64,000 nucleotides of DNA from contig JADANN010000224.1 in assembly GCA_018806985.1 (NCBI GenBank), positions 248,001 through 312,000 on the forward strand, given 5' to 3'. The notes below the pieces were generated by a model that was not told the origin of the DNA, did no database searches, and saw only the letters and a program-made list of their open reading frames with translations. Below, piece by piece: positions 60,926 to 64,000 of this stretch. Origin of the DNA: Angiostrongylus vasorum. Taxonomy: Eukaryota > Nematoda > Chromadorea > Rhabditida > Metastrongylidae. Position 1 is the first letter of the stretch. Each line of letters starts with the position of its first letter. The position numbers and the translations under genes were made by a program.

Positions 60926-61835
60926 AAAAAATTATGTCAATGGTATATTGTTGAGTATCATTTTATATGTTACACATTATTACTCATCATATTCTCACAT
61001 TGTTTAATACTATAATAATAAACAAATTCATCCAACTAAAATTTACATTCCTTTCACAATTCATAATTTACATGCAGACCACTCTTTGTGTGTATAGAAG
61101 AGCACAGGGACATAAAGCGTGAAGGTAAACACAATACTCCACTGGGCGCTCATGGAGTACACGGGAAACCTTGTTATCAGGTGTGCATTCACACAACATC
61201 TCAGACTTATTTTAACATAAGAGAAGAGACCGAATATACAAGGCGTCGACATATCGATAGACTTTTTTTCCAGAGTTTCCGTGGAAAAGGACGTGCTGCG
61301 GGTGAGAACACAGTAAGACGATTTCCATTCTCATTCCAACCTCCTATCCAATTTTTCTCAATCGTTCACCTATATTTCCTTGTTTCCTTCATCGATAATT
61401 GAAGTCTCTACCAGCGAATCGACACCTGGGCTTTTAGCTGTGAATTGGTTACTCTAAGTAATTATGTGACACATCTAATTCACTGTCATCGATTGCACAG
61501 ACTCGTAAGTAGTCGTTGATGAAACAGGCCTTCTTTTGTGGTGGAGGCTTGAGAAGAAGAATAGCCAAGTAAAGTGGTTGGATCTCATATAAGACGGCAT
61601 GTGGTGGTGTGGTGGTTAGTAGATGGGTGCATGATAAATTCGAAGTTGCCAACATTTCACAATTAGATTTTGCTCACGAATTCCAAGGGCTAAGTCAATC
61701 AGTTGTCAGTCTCCTAAGGTTTGCTTTTTATAAGGAGATCACATGAATTAAGCGACGTCGATAAGAGTTTCATTGTCGCCATCCAGTCGTACTGCTCTTG
61801 TAGAATCGGCTCAATGCAAAAAACACTCTGTAGAA
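60926..61835. other. Unassigned AT-rich DNA, no supported gene
   Basis: Begins with an A/T-rich stretch after the S2 tail. The open frame at 61088-61402 starts with text resembling the PLE endonuclease region (KHNTPLGAHG, compare TPLGTHRIQ in PLE2), so about 61105-61160 may be another small PLE fragment. Confidence 0.4.
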
Positions 61836-61839
61836 CCAC

Positions 61840-62090
61840 AAAGATGCTGAGATAACTACAAAACCCGGAACCTCAGCTGCGTTTCGAACCGGCGACTACT
61901 CCTTCCTGGGGCTCAGGTGCTCTCCAAATGCACCAACGGGGGCTGTTGCTATGCGTTTCTGTCAACCAATTTTTTTTACTCTAATCGTGCCATTAGCAGT
62001 CACCCATAAGCGGAAATGATCTGAAGAGCACAAATAAACAATCGACGCAGTTAAGCTGATGCTGCTCTTAAAATCACTCCTTACATTATA
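61840..62090 (-). repeat. S3-type SINE, diverged, with a good tRNA-like head
   Basis: On the minus strand the head carries CGTTGGTGCATTTGGAGAGC and box B CCGGTTCGAAACGC, followed by GGGTTTTGTAGTTATCTCAG. It supports a tRNA origin for the S3 group better than the younger copies do. Confidence 0.7.
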
Positions 62091-62399
62091 TCGTCATCGT
62101 TATATAAGGTTTCATTGAAGTCCTGTGAAACTCGAGATTTGATCGCATCTCACCAATCATCAAGCTGACCGAATGAAGGCGGAAGTTTCTTGTGTGAATA
62201 GACGGTGGTTTATCCCTTGTTTCAGGTATTATTCGTCTCTGGAATCACAAATGCAGCCGACGTGAAGAAAAGTCGCGTCATGAGTAATTTAGGATGAGAG
62301 ATGCACATTGCCTACCCATGTAAAGTGTGTCCGATTGGCCTTCATAAGTAAGTAGAAGACTCGTAGAAACAGCTCGGAAGAGCTGGTTTTTATGCGATT

Positions 62400-62510
62400 G
62401 CAAATTGAGCATCTGGCTTAGTAAATTGCAGTTACCTTGGCCTTCTTATGATCTTAGTAAAGCGAAATCCACCAAGACGTAAGGTTTTGTGAATAAACAA
62501 GTAACATAGC
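62400..62510 (+). mobile_element. Decayed PLE terminal-repeat fragment
   Basis: CTTAGTAAATTGCAGTTACC followed by AGCGAAATCCACCAAGACGT and GTGAATAAACAAG parallels the 3' end of PLE3 (GGCGAAATCCGCCGAAACGT, GTGAATAAAGAAT). The hammerhead core positions are mutated. Confidence 0.55.
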
Positions 62511-62519
62511 AACAGCTTC

Positions 62520-63337
62520 CTGTTCGCTCTTGGAGAGTACAGTGAATTAATACTTGATGATTTTATTCTGCCAAGTATATTTGGAGGATAATTGTTGGGG
62601 TAATTAAAGCAATCGTTAAGGTATCCATCAAAAGTGAAGCTTACTGATGGTGACGGCATAGAACCTTGCTACTGAATTCTCTATAGATATATCTCTCTTC
62701 CACATACTGAGTGCATCGCCAATTTTTTTGAAAAAAAATTGACAGAAATTGAATGACAAGACTTCGATGGCTTCGAGTTCAATCGATTGCTGAATCTAGA
62801 GCAAGTTAATAACTCATTCGTTTCTTTGTTTTGTACATTCGTACCTCATCATTCGTGTTCTCGCTTCGCAGTCTTTTAATGTGACTATGGAACAACTGAT
62901 GAAAAGCGGAAAAATGAGAAAGGTACGCGGCGCTTGTAGAGACTATCCCATAGTGACAATTGCATTTCAAATATTCAATCCGCAGTCTGAATGTCTTTCA
63001 TTAGCTAACATTTCTTCAGATTACATAAACGGTTTAGACACAGCTACCGGTGCTTGGGCACGTATGGAATTTCCATCAGTTGGATTTTTTAAAAATTTTT
63101 TTTTGACATCAAGCTGTCGGTTAGTCAACAGCAGAGGTTTTCCTTCAGTTACAGTAAAGTGTGTGGACGTGATTTCTGCATAAACATTAACATCTGTCGC
63201 GCAACTACTGCTGTCAGAGTGTTTCAATACAAAAATAACACAGTACTTTAAAACCTGAAGACCTGTTTTTTTGCTTACCTTGGCATTCATTAATAAATAG
63301 TTTGCTGTTTCACCGGTACGTACACAGTAGGTTGTTA
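62520..63337. other. Unassigned DNA with overlapping ORFs on both strands
   Basis: The minus frame 63021-63290 (ends SKPFM and a stop) reads as ordinary soluble protein, with an AAG/GTAAGC donor consensus inside it near 63279. The plus frame 62881-63183 overlaps it. Neither family is recognised and I cannot choose between them; either could be an exon or chance. Confidence 0.3.
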
Positions 63338-63715
63338 TTGCTTACATGAATACTTGAATGGCCCATCCTCACCGGTTGTGCGGGCCCCAGCATAATCTCC
63401 GTTTTTCGGTGATTTGCTGGTGAAGCCATTGTGGTTCTCCGCTGTCCCGAGGTCACCCGGGCCAACTTCTGCCCCAGGTCGTCACCATCACAGGTAGTCG
63501 CTGCACTTCTGGACCAGATGGAGATTTGATAGCATGCGGCTTTGATACCAGGATGGCAGTGGATCGTTGTATTGGTTTACTCTTAGCTAGGCTTCCTGGT
63601 GGAAACGCCGAACTCCTTCTCAGCTTGAAAGACCGTGCAGGGAGATGAATCCCTCGCTGTACATCGAAGCCCGACACCGGGAAACACCTCCCAGCCACGA
63701 TGAGGCGGGAAACCT
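63338..63715 (-). repeat. S4 repeat, full length
   Basis: Minus-oriented. The low-coordinate end has TACATGAATACTTGAATGGC, then CACCGGTTGTGCGGGCCCC (complement of the RTE-like tail). The head end is CCCAGCCACGATGAGGCGGG. Confidence 0.75.
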
Positions 63716-64000
63716 TTGAGGGGAGGTTGTTTTTATACTATTCAATCGCAAAGGCTAGCGTTCCGGATGTTAGCTATTGTGAATAAGTAGTACTTTTAGT
63801 TTCATTAATTCCACAAATTTAATTTAACGAGACTTTTAACGTAGGCTTAGTTACTTTCATGAATGACTTAAACCGAACGTTTCGGCAGAAACTGAATGCT
63901 CTTCACCAAACAAGGCAGCGGCAACCAGTTGACAAAATGCTTAACATCCCAGTAAACGGAGCGGCGAAGCTTTACTAATGTTCTGCTGTGGGAACAAATG
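63716..64000. other. Unassigned DNA with a hammerhead-like relic
   Basis: On the minus strand at about 63868-63908 is GTGAAGAGC ... TCTGCCGAAACGTTCGG, resembling the PLE terminal motif of another subfamily; the first core base is G where C is expected. Nothing else recognised before the window ends. Confidence 0.35.

Noticed and set aside
1..64000. CRISPR arrays, bacterial operons, prophage or rRNA genes
   Set aside because: No regularly spaced short repeats, no dense same-strand bacterial genes with ribosome binding sites and no rRNA-like sequence were seen; introns, SINEs and LINEs show an animal nuclear genome.

Overview
The window looks like nuclear DNA of a nematode, most likely a strongylid or hookworm-like parasite. 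The base composition is AT-rich and candidate introns carry short TTTCAG-type acceptors. There is a fragment of a T-rich nematode mitochondrial nad2 gene that needs TGA read as Trp. RTE-type LINEs, Penelope-like elements (PLEs), mariner remnants and tRNA-derived SINEs fill most of the space. All calls were made by reading the sequence; no searches were run, and repeat edges are good to about 10-30 bp.

The main find is a tandemly duplicated minus-strand gene family that I read as Maelstrom, the piRNA-pathway protein with an HMG box and a Maelstrom domain. Copy A spans about 21.3-28.9 kb and copy C about 40.8-48.7 kb. Copy B, about 37.1-39.4 kb, is a recent partial duplicate of the middle of C. 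Exons were built from splice sites, phase and A/C comparison. They give an N-terminal exon, two HMG-box exons, a linker exon, an exon with a PAEIS motif, several Maelstrom-domain exons, a Cys-Cys-x-Tyr-His-Glu ... Cys exon and a terminal exon. One middle exon could not be resolved. The duplicated unit is about 12 kb and includes upstream flank (about 28.9-31.7 kb and 48.8-52.2 kb). Weaker homology at 15.4-19 kb suggests an older third unit. Every copy has small indels, so some or all may be pseudogenes, although several exons keep identical length and open frame.

Layout: 0.2-1.4 kb, 5'-truncated RTE with a 15-bp target-site duplication; 1.5-1.84 kb, nad2 NUMT; 1.85-12.9 kb, mostly unassigned DNA with a SINE cluster and one possible secreted-protein ORF; 12.9-14.9 kb, RTE, mariner and SINE remnants; 15.4-31.7 kb, relic flank and Maelstrom unit A, interrupted by SINEs and a PLE; 31.7-37.1 kb, one PLE and two RTE copies; 37.1-52.2 kb, Maelstrom copies B and C with a mariner in a C intron; 52.4-64 kb, SINEs and a near-complete PLE nested in a SINE.

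Three element relations stand out. PLE ends carry hammerhead-ribozyme-like motifs. All three larger PLE copies start with an inverted piece of themselves. Two or three SINE families share the 3' tail of the RTE, which suggests one LINE mobilises several SINEs.
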